Positions 17,415 through 26,967 of a DNA stretch of 64,000 nucleotides are shown here, in pieces. A program made the position numbers and the translations under genes. The notes under the pieces are model-generated. The model was not told where the DNA came from, did not search any database, and saw only the letters and a program-made list of their open reading frames with translations. This DNA is from DATFDN01 sp963830565 (lineage in GTDB: Bacteria; Pseudomonadota; Alphaproteobacteria; Acetobacterales; Acetobacteraceae): the NCBI GenBank assembly GCA_963830565.1, contig CAWHMO010000010.1, positions 372,001 to 436,000 on the forward strand. The letters are read 5' to 3'. How positions within the stretch are numbered: the stretch's first letter is position 1; the number at the start of each line of letters is the position of its first letter.

Positions 17415-17902
17415 CCCCCGAGTTGTCGCGTCCGCTTCTGGCCGAGCGCATCGGCACCGCGCCGTTCGCCGTCCAAGTCGAGGCAAGCGCGGAGGAATGC
17501 CAGGCGCTCGCCACGCGGATGCACATTCCCGCCGTGCTGGCGCTGTCCTGCGATTACCTGCTGCGCCGGGACCCGGCCGAGGCAATCCATGCCGAAGGTC
17601 GGCTGACCGCGCGCGTCGTCCAGGTTTGCGTGGTGACCCTGGATGAATTCGAGGCCGAGATCACGGAGCCGTTCGCCGTCCGATTCGTGCCCGAAGGCAC
17701 TGAATCCGAGGAGATCGATCCCGAGGCGGAGGATGAGATCCCCTACGCGGGCAGCATGATCGATCTCGGGGAGGCCGCGGCCGAGCAGCTTGCCCTTGCT
17801 CTGGACCCTTATCCGAGGCGGCCCGACGCCATGCTGCCCGATGCCGAGGCGCCGCCGCCCAGCGCGTTCGCCGCGCTCGGCGCGCTGCGGCAGCGGCACT
17901 AG
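17411..17902 (+). CDS. DUF177 (YceD-like) domain protein
   Basis: Acidic protein of 163 residues. The DUF177 core includes TARVVQVCVVTLDEFEAEITEPFAVRFVP and the C-terminal IDLGEAAAEQLALALDPYPRRP motif. YceD-type proteins lie next to rpmF and affect 23S rRNA accumulation, as here, although the molecular role is unsettled. It is coupled to the upstream chaperone gene by a 4-base overlap. Confidence 0.88.
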   Translation: MTPELSRPLLAERIGTAPFAVQVEASAEECQALATRMHIPAVLALSCDYLLRRDPAEAIHAEGRLTARVVQVCVVTLDEFEAEITEPFAVRFVPEGTESEEIDPEAEDEIPYAGSMIDLGEAAAEQLALALDPYPRRPDAMLPDAEAPPPSAFAALGALRQRH

Positions 17903-17922
17903 GCCGATGCCGCCGGGATGGC

Positions 17923-17951
17923 CTTGCGGGTCCGGTGGCCCTCTGCTAGAG
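17923..17951 (+). promoter_or_regulatory. Possible promoter upstream of rpmF
   Basis: CTTGCG at 17923-17928 and CTAGAG at 17946-17951 are spaced by 17 bases in the gap between the yceD-like gene and rpmF. This is a modest match to alphaproteobacterial housekeeping promoters, offered at low confidence. Confidence 0.3.
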
Positions 17952-18045
17952 GGCGCCCCCTTGCGGGTTTACCAGATCATGACAGCCTGTTCGCGCGCCC
18001 GCCCGCGGCGGACGGGCATCACCAGGATTGAAGGGGCGCTTTGCC

Positions 18046-18249
18046 ATGGCCGTACCCAAGCGAAAGACCTCGCCTTCCCGGCGTGGCATGCGACGCAGCC
18101 ACCACGCATTGCCGCACGAGGCGCACGCCGAATGTTCCAACTGCGGCGAGTTGAAGCGACCACATCACGTGTGCAGCCATTGCGGCCATTACGGCGGGCG
18201 CGAGGTGATCGAGGCCGGCAAGGCCCTGAAGGGGGCGGTCCGCGCCTGA
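18046..18249 (+). CDS. rpmF: 50S ribosomal protein L32
   Basis: Ribosomal protein of 67 residues. The start MAVPKRKTSPSRRGMRRSHH is the universal L32 N-terminus. The zinc-ribbon cysteines are kept (CSNCGELKRPHHVCSHCGHY), and the protein ends with YGGREVIEAGKA. The start ATG follows GAAGGGGCG. It is followed after 29 bases by plsX. Confidence 0.97.
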   Translation: MAVPKRKTSPSRRGMRRSHHALPHEAHAECSNCGELKRPHHVCSHCGHYGGREVIEAGKALKGAVRA

Positions 18250-18278
18250 CGGCGTGGCGTGCCGCGCGGATCTGACGC

Positions 18279-19352
18279 TTGGCGACCAAGGCTTTCACGT
18301 TGGCGGTGGATGCGATGGGCGGCGATCACGCTCCCGAGGCAGTCATCGACGGATTGGAGCTTGCCGCGGTACGCCACCCGGACGCGCGATTCATGCTGGT
18401 CGGCGATGAAGCGCGTGTCGGACCGCTGTTGGCCCGTCGCAAGCGCGCCGCCGCCGCATGCACGCTGCGCCACGCGCCGGACGTGATCGCCAACGACCTG
18501 AAGCCCACGGCCGCGCTGCGGCTGCGCAATGCCTCGATGCGCGTGGCCATCGACGCCGTGGTGGGCGGCGAGGCGGCGGGCGTCGTCAGCGCCGGCAACA
18601 CCGGCGCGCTGCTCGCGCTCGCCAAGATCGTGCTCAAGACCCTGCCCGGCATCGACCGCCCCGCCATGGCGGCGATCGGCCCTTCGGCGCGCGGCGACAT
18701 GGTCATGCTCGACCTCGGCGCCAACGTGCTCTGCGACACGCGCAACCTGGTGGAATTCGCGGTGATGGGAGACGTGTTCGCTCGTACCGTGCTCGGCCTG
18801 ACCGCGCCGACCATCGGGCTGCTCAACGTGGGCAGCGAGGAGCAGAAAGGGGATGACCGAGTGCGCGAAGCGGCCGAGGTGCTGCGCCGCAGCCCGATCG
18901 CCGGGCAATTTCACGGCTTCGTCGAAGGCCACGACATCGCCGCCGGTACCACCGACATCATCGTTACCGATGGCTTTACCGGCAATGTGGCGCTGAAGAC
19001 CGGCGAGGGCGCGCTGCGCCTGATATTCGATCTGCTGCGGCAGGTCTTCACCTCCAGCCTGGCCGGCAAGCTTGCTTATCTGCTGGTCCGCCCCGGCCTG
19101 GTGCGGCTGCGCGAGTGGCTGGACCCGAGGCGCTACAACGGCGCGGTGATGCTGGGGCTGAATGGGGTGGTGGTGAAGTCGCACGGCGGGGCGGACGCCG
19201 AGGCGTTCGCCCATGCTGTCGATGTCGCAGTGGACATGGTCACGCATCGCTTCAACGACCAGATCCGCGACGGGCTTGCCCGTATCGTCGCCGCTTCCGC
19301 TATGCCCTCCAGGAACGGCGAGGGCGGCGCGCGCCTTGCCACTGCTTCGTAG
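18279..19352 (+). CDS. plsX: Phosphate acyltransferase PlsX
   Basis: Makes acyl-phosphate from acyl-ACP, the first step of phospholipid synthesis through PlsY. The 357-residue protein has the family start LAVDAMGGDHAPEAVI, SAGNTGALLALA, LDLGANVLC, GLLNVGSEEQKGDD and VTDGFTGNVALKT. The start is TTG at 18279. It is part of the rpmF-plsX-fabH row, typical of bacterial membrane-lipid gene clusters. Confidence 0.96.
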   Translation: MATKAFTLAVDAMGGDHAPEAVIDGLELAAVRHPDARFMLVGDEARVGPLLARRKRAAAACTLRHAPDVIANDLKPTAALRLRNASMRVAIDAVVGGEAAGVVSAGNTGALLALAKIVLKTLPGIDRPAMAAIGPSARGDMVMLDLGANVLCDTRNLVEFAVMGDVFARTVLGLTAPTIGLLNVGSEEQKGDDRVREAAEVLRRSPIAGQFHGFVEGHDIAAGTTDIIVTDGFTGNVALKTGEGALRLIFDLLRQVFTSSLAGKLAYLLVRPGLVRLREWLDPRRYNGAVMLGLNGVVVKSHGGADAEAFAHAVDVAVDMVTHRFNDQIRDGLARIVAASAMPSRNGEGGARLATAS

Positions 19353-19360
19353 GACCGCCG

Positions 19361-20332
19361 ATGCCCTCTCGCTCCATCCTCGCCGGCGTCGGCGCGTATC
19401 TGCCCGCGCGAGTGGTCAGCAACGACGAGCTCGCGGAGCGGGTGGACACCACGGACGCCTGGATCGTCGAGCGCACCGGCATCCGCCAGCGCCATATCGC
19501 CGGGCCGGACGAGACCTGCGCCTTCATGGGCGCCGCGGCGGCGCGTGCCGCGCTGGCGCAGGCCGGGGCCGAGCCCGACGAGGTGGACGCGATCATCCTC
19601 GCCACCAGCACGCCTGACCAGGCGTTCCCGGCGACCGCGCTGCGCGTGCAGCAGGCGCTGGGGGTGCGCAAGGGCTTCGGCTTCGACCTCGCCGCGGCCT
19701 GCGCCGGCTTCATCTACGGGCTGTCGGTGGCCGACGGCATGATCCGCTGCGGCCAGGCGCGTGGGGTGCTGGTGATCGGCAGCGAGGTCTATTCGCGTAT
19801 CCTGAACTGGCGGGATCGCGGCACCTGCGTCCTGTTCGGCGACGGCGCCGGGGCGGTGTTTCTGCGCGCCGGCGAGGGCCAGGGCAGCATGGATCGCGGC
19901 ATTCTGTCCACCCATCTGCATGCGCAAGGCGATCTCGGCGATATCCTGTACGTGGACGGCTCGGTGGGTCGGCCCGATCGGCCCGGCCATCTGGTCATGA
20001 ACGGGCGCGAGGTGTTCCGCCACGCCGTCGCCCGTCTCGCCGAAGCGGTGGACGAGGCGCTGGCCGCCAACGCGCTCACCCGCGGCGACATCGACTGGCT
20101 GGTGCCGCACCAAGCCAACATGCGCATTATCGATGCGATGGGGCGCCGCCTCGGCCTGCCCTCGGAGCACGTGGTGGTCACGGTCGATCGCCACGCCAAC
20201 ACCTCCGCGGCCTCGGTCCCATTGGCGCTCGCCGACGCCTGCGCGGACGGTCGCATCCGTACCGGCAATCTCGTGCTGCTGGAAGCGCTGGGCGGCGGGC
20301 TCACCTGGGGCTCGGCGCTGGTCAGGATGTGA
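19361..20332 (+). CDS. fabH: 3-oxoacyl-ACP synthase III (KAS III)
   Basis: Starts fatty acid synthesis by condensing acetyl-CoA with malonyl-ACP. The 323-residue protein has the catalytic Cys114 (LAAACAGFIYGL), His in VPHQANMRII and Asn in RHANTSAASVP. The start motif ILAGVGAYLPARVVSN and FGDGAGAVFL are also typical. It lies 8 bases after plsX. The usual next genes ihfA and merR-type are replaced here by an acyl-CoA synthetase. Confidence 0.96.
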   Translation: MPSRSILAGVGAYLPARVVSNDELAERVDTTDAWIVERTGIRQRHIAGPDETCAFMGAAAARAALAQAGAEPDEVDAIILATSTPDQAFPATALRVQQALGVRKGFGFDLAAACAGFIYGLSVADGMIRCGQARGVLVIGSEVYSRILNWRDRGTCVLFGDGAGAVFLRAGEGQGSMDRGILSTHLHAQGDLGDILYVDGSVGRPDRPGHLVMNGREVFRHAVARLAEAVDEALAANALTRGDIDWLVPHQANMRIIDAMGRRLGLPSEHVVVTVDRHANTSAASVPLALADACADGRIRTGNLVLLEALGGGLTWGSALVRM

Positions 20333-20420
20333 AGAAGGCAGGCTGTCTCGCATGGACCCGCGCTGACTCTTCCCCGCCTCTGGTGTAGGTTTTCGAGGCT
20401 GCTTCGGGGGGATAACGTCC

Positions 20421-22115
20421 ATGGCCGATGGGCCGCTGAGCTACGCGCATGGCGCGGCTGACGTCCCACTGCTCGGGGAGACGATCGGGGCGAATTTTGA
20501 CCGCACCGCCGCGCGCTGGGGGGATCGACCGGGGCTGATCGTGCGCCAGCAGGGCATACGCTGGACCTATCGCGAGCTGGCCGACCGGGTTGACGCCTTC
20601 GCCGCCGGGCTGCTCGCGCTCGGCCTAAGTCGTGGCGAGCGCGTCGCAATCTGGTCGCCCAACAACGCGGAGTGGGTCGTCACCCAGTTCGCCACCGCCA
20701 AGGCCGGCCTGATCCTGGTCAACATCAACCCGTCCTACCGGCTGGCCGAGGTGGAATACGCGCTGAACAAGTCCGGCTGTCGTGCGCTCGTCACGGCGAC
20801 CGCGTTCAAGACCAGCGACTATATCGGCATGGTCAACGCGCTGGCGCCGGAGCTGCGCACCTCCGAGCCCGGCCACCTGCACGCGGCGCGGCTGCCGCAT
20901 CTGCGGTCGGTGATCCAGATCGGCGAAGCCCCCGCGCCCGGCGCCCTTCCATTCAGCGCGGTGCTTGGCATGGGCTTCGGCGCCGAGCGCGAGCATCTGG
21001 CCGAACTGTCGCGCGCGCTGCAATTCGACGATCCGATCAACATCCAGTTCACCTCGGGCACCACCGGCGCCCCCAAGGGCGCGACCCTGACCCACCACAA
21101 CATCCTGAACAACGGCTTCTTCATTGGCGAGGCGATGCGCTTCACCGAACAGGACCGGTTGTGCATTCCGGTCCCGATGTATCATTGCTTCGGCATGGTT
21201 CTTGGCGTGCTGGCCTGCACCACGCACGGCGCGGCGATGGTCTTCCCCGGCGAGGGCTTCGATCCGCTTGCCACGCTGCAGACCGTGGCCGAGGAGCGAT
21301 GCACGGCGCTGCACGGCGTGCCGACCATGTTCATCGCGGAGCTCGACCATCCGGATTTCGCAAGCTTTGATCTCTCCAGCCTGCGCACCGGCATCATGGC
21401 CGGCGCACCGTGCCCGCTGGAGGTGATGCGCCGCGCCGTGGCGCAGATGCACCTGTCGGAGATCACCATCGCCTACGGCATGACGGAGACAAGCCCGGTC
21501 AGCACGCAGACCACGGTCGACGATCCGCTGGAGCGGCGGGTCAGCACGGTCGGCAAGGTCTTCCCGCATGTCGAGATCAAGATCATCGATGTGCTGGGCA
21601 GCATCGTCCCGCGCGGCACCTCGGGCGAGCTCTGCACCCGCGGCTATTCGACCATGCTCGGCTACTGGGAGGAGCCGGCCCGCACCGACGAGGTGATCGA
21701 TGCGGCCCGCTGGATGCACACCGGCGACCTGGCGGTGATGGACGAGGACGGCTACCTGAAGATCGTTGGCCGCATCAAGGACATGATCATCCGCGGCGGA
21801 GAGAACGTCTACCCGCGCGAGATCGAGGAGTTCCTGTACAGGCATCCGAAGATCCAGGACGTGCAGGTGTTCGGCATCCCCGATCCGCGCTATGGCGAGG
21901 AGATTGCCGCCTGGGTCAAGGTGCGACCGGGCGAGAGCTTGACCGAGGAGGAGCTGCGCGCCTTCTGCCAGGGCCAGATCGCCCACTACAAGATACCCCG
22001 CCACATCCGCTTCGTGGACGACTTCCCAATGACCGTCACGGGGAAGATCCAGAAATTCATTATGCGCGCGCAGACCGCCGACGAGCTTGGCGTGGAGGAG
22101 ACCGCGACCGCCTGA
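20421..22115 (+). CDS. AMP-binding acyl-CoA synthetase (fatty acid CoA ligase)
   Basis: Activates a carboxylic acid to its CoA thioester through an acyl-AMP. The 564-residue protein has the P-loop FTSGTTGAPKGATLTH, the A5 motif YGMTETSPVSTQ, WMHTGDLAVMDEDGYLKIVGRIKDMIIRGGENVYPREIEE, and the catalytic Lys in MTVTGKIQKF. The overall pattern fits medium/long-chain acyl-CoA ligases. The start has GGGGGAT upstream. It could supply CoA esters to the kinase-ACAD-SDR trio 4 kb upstream (an LvaE-like role), but that is inference. Confidence 0.93.
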   Translation: MADGPLSYAHGAADVPLLGETIGANFDRTAARWGDRPGLIVRQQGIRWTYRELADRVDAFAAGLLALGLSRGERVAIWSPNNAEWVVTQFATAKAGLILVNINPSYRLAEVEYALNKSGCRALVTATAFKTSDYIGMVNALAPELRTSEPGHLHAARLPHLRSVIQIGEAPAPGALPFSAVLGMGFGAEREHLAELSRALQFDDPINIQFTSGTTGAPKGATLTHHNILNNGFFIGEAMRFTEQDRLCIPVPMYHCFGMVLGVLACTTHGAAMVFPGEGFDPLATLQTVAEERCTALHGVPTMFIAELDHPDFASFDLSSLRTGIMAGAPCPLEVMRRAVAQMHLSEITIAYGMTETSPVSTQTTVDDPLERRVSTVGKVFPHVEIKIIDVLGSIVPRGTSGELCTRGYSTMLGYWEEPARTDEVIDAARWMHTGDLAVMDEDGYLKIVGRIKDMIIRGGENVYPREIEEFLYRHPKIQDVQVFGIPDPRYGEEIAAWVKVRPGESLTEEELRAFCQGQIAHYKIPRHIRFVDDFPMTVTGKIQKFIMRAQTADELGVEETATA

Positions 22116-22151
22116 GTTTGAAGCTGCCCAGCTCCGTGCTAGCCTACGGCC

Positions 22152-22538
22152 ATGGCCTCGGGCGTCGTCGAACATGTCAGCACGTTGGGCTTCGCGGCGA
22201 CGCTTGACAGCTTGGCGGCGGCGATCAAGGCGGCGGGTTTGATCATCTTCGCACGGATCGACCACGCGGCCGGCGCGCGGCAAGCCGGCCTCGCGATGCC
22301 ACCTACGGTCGTGCTGCTCTATGGCCATCCCAAGGGCGGCACCCCGATCATGCTCGCGGCCCCCCAGGCCGCACTCGACCTGCCGATGCGGGTGCTCGTG
22401 CGGGCGGAGGCCGAAGGACGCACCCTGGTGTCGTTCCACCCGATCGCGCCAGTGATGTTGGCGGCCGGTGTCCCGGACGCTCTCTCGAACCGACTAGAGC
22501 CGGCGCAACGCCTGTTGATCGAGGCGATCCAACCATGA
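22152..22538 (+). CDS. DUF302 domain-containing protein
   Basis: Small cytoplasmic protein of 128 residues with the DUF302 pattern: FAATLDSLAAAIKAAGLIIFARIDHAAGA, then PPTVVLLYGHPKGGTPIMLAAPQAALDLP. DUF302 proteins have an alpha-beta fold and no established enzymatic role. The stop overlaps the ATG of the SLAC1-like channel gene (ATGA), so the two are coupled. Confidence 0.85.
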   Translation: MASGVVEHVSTLGFAATLDSLAAAIKAAGLIIFARIDHAAGARQAGLAMPPTVVLLYGHPKGGTPIMLAAPQAALDLPMRVLVRAEAEGRTLVSFHPIAPVMLAAGVPDALSNRLEPAQRLLIEAIQP

Positions 22539-23533
22539 GTGACATGGCGATCACATCGGCGGCGACACCAGCTTGGCGACAGCTCGACTATTTCCCGGTC
22601 GGCCTGTTTGGCTCCGTCATGGGCCTGACCGGCCTCTCGATCGCATGGCGGCTGGCGCACGCACGATACGGCTCCCCCGCGTGGGCAGCCGTCGTGATCG
22701 GTGCCGTTGCGGTGATTGCCTTCGTCGCGGTGGCGCTCGGCTATGCCGTGAAGCTGGCTACCGCGCCAGACGCTGTTCGGGCCGAGTTCCGCCACCCTGT
22801 TGCCGGCAACCTGTTCGGGACGCTTCTGATCAGCTTGTTGTTGTTGCCGCTCGTTCTGATACCGGTCAGCATGCGGTTGGCACAGGTGATGTGGGGCGTC
22901 GGTGCGCTCGGCATGGTGGTCTTCGCCTGGACGATCGTCAGCCGCTGGATGAGTGACCGCCAGCAGGTTGCTCAAGCGACCCCGGCCTGGATTATCCCGG
23001 TCGTCGGCTTGCTTGACGTGCCGCTCGCACTTCCCTCGCTCGGCCTGCCGCCGATGCACGGGGTGATGGTGCTGGGCTTGGCTGTCGGGCTATTCTTCGC
23101 CGTGCCGCTGTTTACGCTGATCTTCTCGCGGCTGGTGTTCGAGCCGCCGATGCCGGACGCGTTGCAGCCATCGCTGTTGATTTTGGTGGCGCCGTTCGCC
23201 GTCGGCTTGTCCACTTACGTGGTGACGACCGGACAGGTCGACCTGTTCGCGCAATCGCTCTATGTGCTGACGCTCTTTGTGCTCGCGGTGCTGCTGGGCC
23301 GATTGCGGCATCTTCCGAGTTGCTGCCCGTTTAGAGTCTCGTGGTGGGCCGTCAGCTTCCCGCTCGCGGCCTCGGCGATCGCAGCACTGCGAGTCGCGGC
23401 GGCCGAGCCGGGGTGGATCACCGACGCGATCGCACTGGCGCTGCTGACTTTCGCGACCCTGATGATCGCGGCGCTGTTCGTACGCACCCTGATCGGCGTG
23501 ACGCGCGGTGAGTTACGGACCTTGAGTAGTTGA
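22535..23533 (+). CDS. SLAC1/TehA-like anion channel family membrane protein
   Basis: Integral membrane protein of 332 residues with about ten hydrophobic segments. The order and loop composition (FPVGLFGSVMGLTGLSIAWR at the start, KLATAPDAVRAEFRHPVAGNLFGT after helix 2) match the tellurite-resistance/dicarboxylate transporter and SLAC1 anion channel family. Such channels pass small anions; the substrate here is unknown. Coupled to the DUF302 gene. Confidence 0.85.
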   Translation: MSDMAITSAATPAWRQLDYFPVGLFGSVMGLTGLSIAWRLAHARYGSPAWAAVVIGAVAVIAFVAVALGYAVKLATAPDAVRAEFRHPVAGNLFGTLLISLLLLPLVLIPVSMRLAQVMWGVGALGMVVFAWTIVSRWMSDRQQVAQATPAWIIPVVGLLDVPLALPSLGLPPMHGVMVLGLAVGLFFAVPLFTLIFSRLVFEPPMPDALQPSLLILVAPFAVGLSTYVVTTGQVDLFAQSLYVLTLFVLAVLLGRLRHLPSCCPFRVSWWAVSFPLAASAIAALRVAAAEPGWITDAIALALLTFATLMIAALFVRTLIGVTRGELRTLSS

Positions 23534-23643
23534 GTTGGCGCGGCTCAGAATCGGAAAGCGGCGCCGAATGCACATTTGTGTAAAGCACGTAGGGAATAGC
23601 CTGACGGCAGGACGTATCAAAGCAGGATCGGGAGGACGACAAC

Positions 23644-24433
23644 ATGCGCTGGGCCCGCTTCGACCAGGACGGCACTGCGACCTACGCCGTCGTCGAGGGC
23701 GACGAGCTGATCCCGGTCCGTGGCTCCCCGCTTGCAACCTGGGAGCGCACCTCCGCGCGCCTGAAGCTCGCGGAGGCGACGCTGCTGCCGCCGGTGATCC
23801 CGCCTACTTTCTACGCCTGCGGCATGAACTATGCCGGGCACGTCAAGGCGGTGGCGGCGAAGATCGGCCAGGCGCCGAATCTGCCGACGCAGCCCGACAT
23901 CGGCTATCGCGCCAACAACGCGCTGATCGGCCCCGGCGCACCGATCGTCATCCCGCGCGACGCCACTGAGAAAGTGCAATATGAAGGCGAGCTGGTGGTG
24001 GTGATCGGCCGCACCTGCAAGCACCTGACGCGCGACGACGCGCTCTCCGCCGTGCTGGGCTACACGATCGGCAACGACGTCAGCGAACGGAGCTGGCAGA
24101 AATCGGACCGTACGATGTGGCGTGCCAAGAACACCGACACATTCAAGCCGATGGGGCCCTGGATCGAGACCGAGCTGCGCCTTGACGATCTGCGGACCAG
24201 GATTCCGCCTCAACGACACGCAGCTCATCGAATTTCGCACCAACGACATGGTGTTCGGCGTGGTGGACTACCTGGTGGCGATGACGCGGTATCTGACGTT
24301 GTACCCGGGCGACATGATCTGGATGGGCACCGAGGGCGAGACCGCCGACATGAAGCACGGCGATGTCTGCGAGGTGGAGATCACCGGGATCGGCACGCTG
24401 CGCAATCCGGTGGTGCGGGAAGCAGCGGGATAG
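23644..24433 (+). CDS. Fumarylacetoacetate hydrolase family protein, frameshifted as sequenced
   Basis: Predicted C-C bond hydrolase or decarboxylase of the FAH fold. The first part has FYACGMNYAGHVKAVA, KVQYEGELVVVIGR (metal-binding Glu residues), LGYTIGNDVSERSWQ and FKPMGPWI. The frame breaks at about 24200-24206. One base over, it resumes RLNDTQLIEF..NDMVFGVVDYLVAMTRYLTLYPGDMIWMGT and ends at 24433. The total length is one base more than a multiple of three, so one inserted base restores a normal protein of about 262 residues. The start follows GGGAGGAC. Confidence 0.88.
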
Positions 24434-24542
24434 CTCGTATCACGGCGCCGTCGCTGCCACGAGCATCAATCCAGCTTGCACCCCCGGGAGAGACTCCCAA
24501 CGTGCCACCCGCGTGCTTCCGATCACCTCGAAAGGTTCGTTC

Positions 24543-24818
24543 ATGAAGATCATTCTCGCGGCGGCGGCGGCGGCCGGAATAGGCTTTGCATTTGCCGCTT
24601 CTCCGGCCTCGGCGGCCGGCTGCCTGACAGGCGCCGCAGTTGGCGCCGGCGCCGGCCACCTCGCCGGGCATCATGCGGTGCTGGGCGGGGTCGCCGGCTG
24701 CGCGGTGGGCCATCACCACGCCAAGACCGTCGCCCGCAAGGAGCAGCAGAAGGCGTACGACCAGGGCCGCGCCGACGCCGCGAACGCTCCCACGCCGACC
24801 GCGCCCTCGCGCGACTAG
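24543..24818 (+). CDS. Small exported glycine-rich protein
   Basis: Hypothetical protein of 91 residues with a clear signal peptide (MKIILAAAAAAGIGFAFA, cleavage near ASA-A). A glycine-zipper-like stretch follows (GAAVGAGAGHLAGHHAVLGGVAGCAVGHHHAKT), then a charged tail. Glycine-zipper proteins of this kind associate with the outer membrane, but no function is known. It overlaps the end of the convergent CYTH-CHAD gene by 4 bases. Confidence 0.75.
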   Translation: MKIILAAAAAAGIGFAFAASPASAAGCLTGAAVGAGAGHLAGHHAVLGGVAGCAVGHHHAKTVARKEQQKAYDQGRADAANAPTPTAPSRD

Positions 24819-26378
24819 TCCCAGAACGGGTGGGCGTCGCGCAGCGCGTGCCAAGCCTTCGGCATGCGCTGGCGCGCCGCGGCGCCGCGTTTCTCGGCCC
24901 AGGCAGTCAGGGCGGCCAGTGCGGGCGTAATTTCGGGACTGCCATTTCCAGCCAGGTGCCGGGCCAACTCCGGCGTCGCCGCCGCGTCGTTCACCGTCCC
25001 GAGCAGCTCTTGCAGTTCCTTGCAGGGGCGCAGCATCGCCCGAACCGCCTTGGGCCGATACAGCGATTCGGTGAACTCGATTCCATAGCGCAGCGTCTTG
25101 AGCCGCTTGCGCAGCGTGTGCAGATCGCGCGGGTCGGCGTGGCGGAGGCCTTTGCCCTGCTTGGCCGCGCGGCGCATCAGCCTTTCGAGCAGCGCCGGCG
25201 CGGACGCCTGGAAGCGGTGAGCCAGCGTCGGTCTGCCGAGCGCGGCCAAGTCGCGCGCGCCCTCCTCCGCCCACGCCCCGACTTCGAGCAGCAGCCGGGC
25301 AAACCGAGGCTCAGCCAGTTCCCGCATCGCGTTCGCCCGAATCGCGGCGCGAGCCGCCGCAGCCTCTTGCTCCAGCATGCGCGGCCAACTCTCCGCTGGC
25401 TGGTCCGCCGCTGCCGCCGGCAGCGTCTCGGTCACGAACACGTCCCAGTCCCGGGCCGCGCCGAATATGCGCCCCGAGCGACGTAGCTTCTCGTTGAAGT
25501 GGTCCGCCGGCTCCGCGGCGAGCAGCGGCTTGAACAGCGCGATGGCGGCGCGCAGGCGGCGAATGGCGACGCGAATCTGATGCACCCCTTCGGCATCGCC
25601 GCGGGTGGCCGCGTGGAGATTGACGCGCAGATGGCCGATGGCGGCCCCCACGATGCGGCCCAACGCCTCGGCCGCCGGCTGGTCCGGCCGCAGCACCAGC
25701 GGCTCCGGCTTGACGGCGGCCGGCCCCTGACGGCCGCCAAGCTGTGCCCCGCGCTCCGCCTTGCTCGCCGGCTCGATCACGAGCGGCACCGCCTCGGCCA
25801 ATTCCAGCGCCAGCCGATAGAGCGCCGCCGGCGCTCCGCCCTTCAGCTCCAGTTCCAGCTCGCTCACCGGAACGTCGCGCTCGCCCGCGCAGATACGGCC
25901 CTGGTCGATGGCCGCCTCGATCGCCGTGCCATCGCCGCAGGCAACGTGCCAGACGGTGCGGCGGATCTCGGTCCGGCAGACCGGAGCCAGCTTGCCGTCC
26001 AGCCCCATGATCGAAGCAGCGCACGGCGTTCCGGCCAGCAGGCCGAGGTCGGGCGTGTCGGCGCCCACCGGCCATTCCCACTCGCCGCGCCGCGCCGCCG
26101 CGTCCCTCGGCGACCGGCGCGAGCTTCAGCGTCTGTACCAGGCCGCGACCCGGAATGCGGCGCACGCGCAGGCTGGCGCCGGCACCGGCAAGCAGTCCGT
26201 CTTCCGTATCGAAATAGGTGGTTTCCTCGTCGCGAGTCTCCGGCGCTCCGGCGCGCGGCGGGCGCAGGGCGGGATGGCCCTCCAGCGCCGGGCGGGCGCC
26301 GGGCGGGAGGCGCAGCTTGACCTCGATTTCCTCGGGACCGTGGGCGGCGGTCGCTTCGTGCCCCAGAACCGCCTTCAT
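24815..26378 (-). CDS. CYTH and CHAD domain protein (inorganic triphosphatase-like), frameshifted as sequenced
   Basis: The N-terminal CYTH domain begins with EIEVKLRLP, the diagnostic ExExK-type motif, and includes TTYFDTEDGLLAGAGASLRVRR. CYTH enzymes hydrolyse inorganic triphosphate. The C-terminal CHAD domain (about residues 220-520) is helical with conserved histidines (VHQIRVAIRRLRAAI, LHTLRKRLKTLRYGIEF) and binds polyphosphate. The frame shifts within a GC-only stretch at 26080-26108, and the total length is a multiple of three plus one base, so one inserted base explains it. The start ATG at 26378 is the best candidate. Confidence 0.87.
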
Positions 26379-26577
26379 CACCTGGACTTTGGCCGCGCAC
26401 CCGGCAGGCGTCAACGGAACCGGCGAATGCCGCTGGTGACTTCGTGACCGGTGCCATGCGATCGGGCACTCCCCGCCCTCGGCGGAACCGGTTACAATGG
26501 ACCAGAAGGCGCCGTCGTGGCACGTCCGAGGCACCCCGCCCGTGCCGGCGCCAAAGGAAAGGCACGCGACAGACGCC

Positions 26578-26958
26578 ATGCCACGCAAGCCGCGCATCCT
26601 TGTGGTGGAGGACCAGGCGTTGATCGCCGGTCTGATCGCCGACGCGCTGAGCGACACCTACGAGGCGATCTGCGCGCCCACGGTGCCGGAAGCGGTGGAA
26701 CACCTGCTGACCAACTCGATCGACCTCGTATTGCTGGACTGCGTCCTGCCCGGCGGCACGATGTGGCAGGTCATGCTGGACGCCGACCGGCTCGGCGTCC
26801 CGGTCGTCCTCATGACCGGCGATCCCGGCCAGATGCGGGAAATCAAGGGCGGCCCCCGTCCCTACATCCTCAAGCCGTTCTCGATCGTCCAGCTGCTGGA
26901 TGTCATCGACGCGCAGACCGGCGTGGACACCCCCGCCGTCTCCGCGCCCCGGTCCTGA
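26578..26958 (+). CDS. Single-domain response regulator
   Basis: Receiver-only protein of 126 residues. ILVVEDQALIAGLI gives the acidic pair, LVLLDCVLPGG the phospho-acceptor Asp, VLMTGD the Thr switch and YILKPFS the conserved Lys. There is no output domain, so it likely acts by protein contact or as a phosphate relay. No histidine kinase is adjacent; a degenerate one lies 36 kb away. An upstream in-frame ATG at 26497 would add 27 residues of poor quality. Confidence 0.87.
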   Translation: MPRKPRILVVEDQALIAGLIADALSDTYEAICAPTVPEAVEHLLTNSIDLVLLDCVLPGGTMWQVMLDADRLGVPVVLMTGDPGQMREIKGGPRPYILKPFSIVQLLDVIDAQTGVDTPAVSAPRS

Positions 26959-26967
26959 CGGGCGAAG

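Noticed and set aside
20625..22439. Long minus-strand open frame opposite the acyl-CoA synthetase
   Set aside because: Composition is typical of antisense frames in high-GC DNA, and the plus strand encodes a complete ligase.
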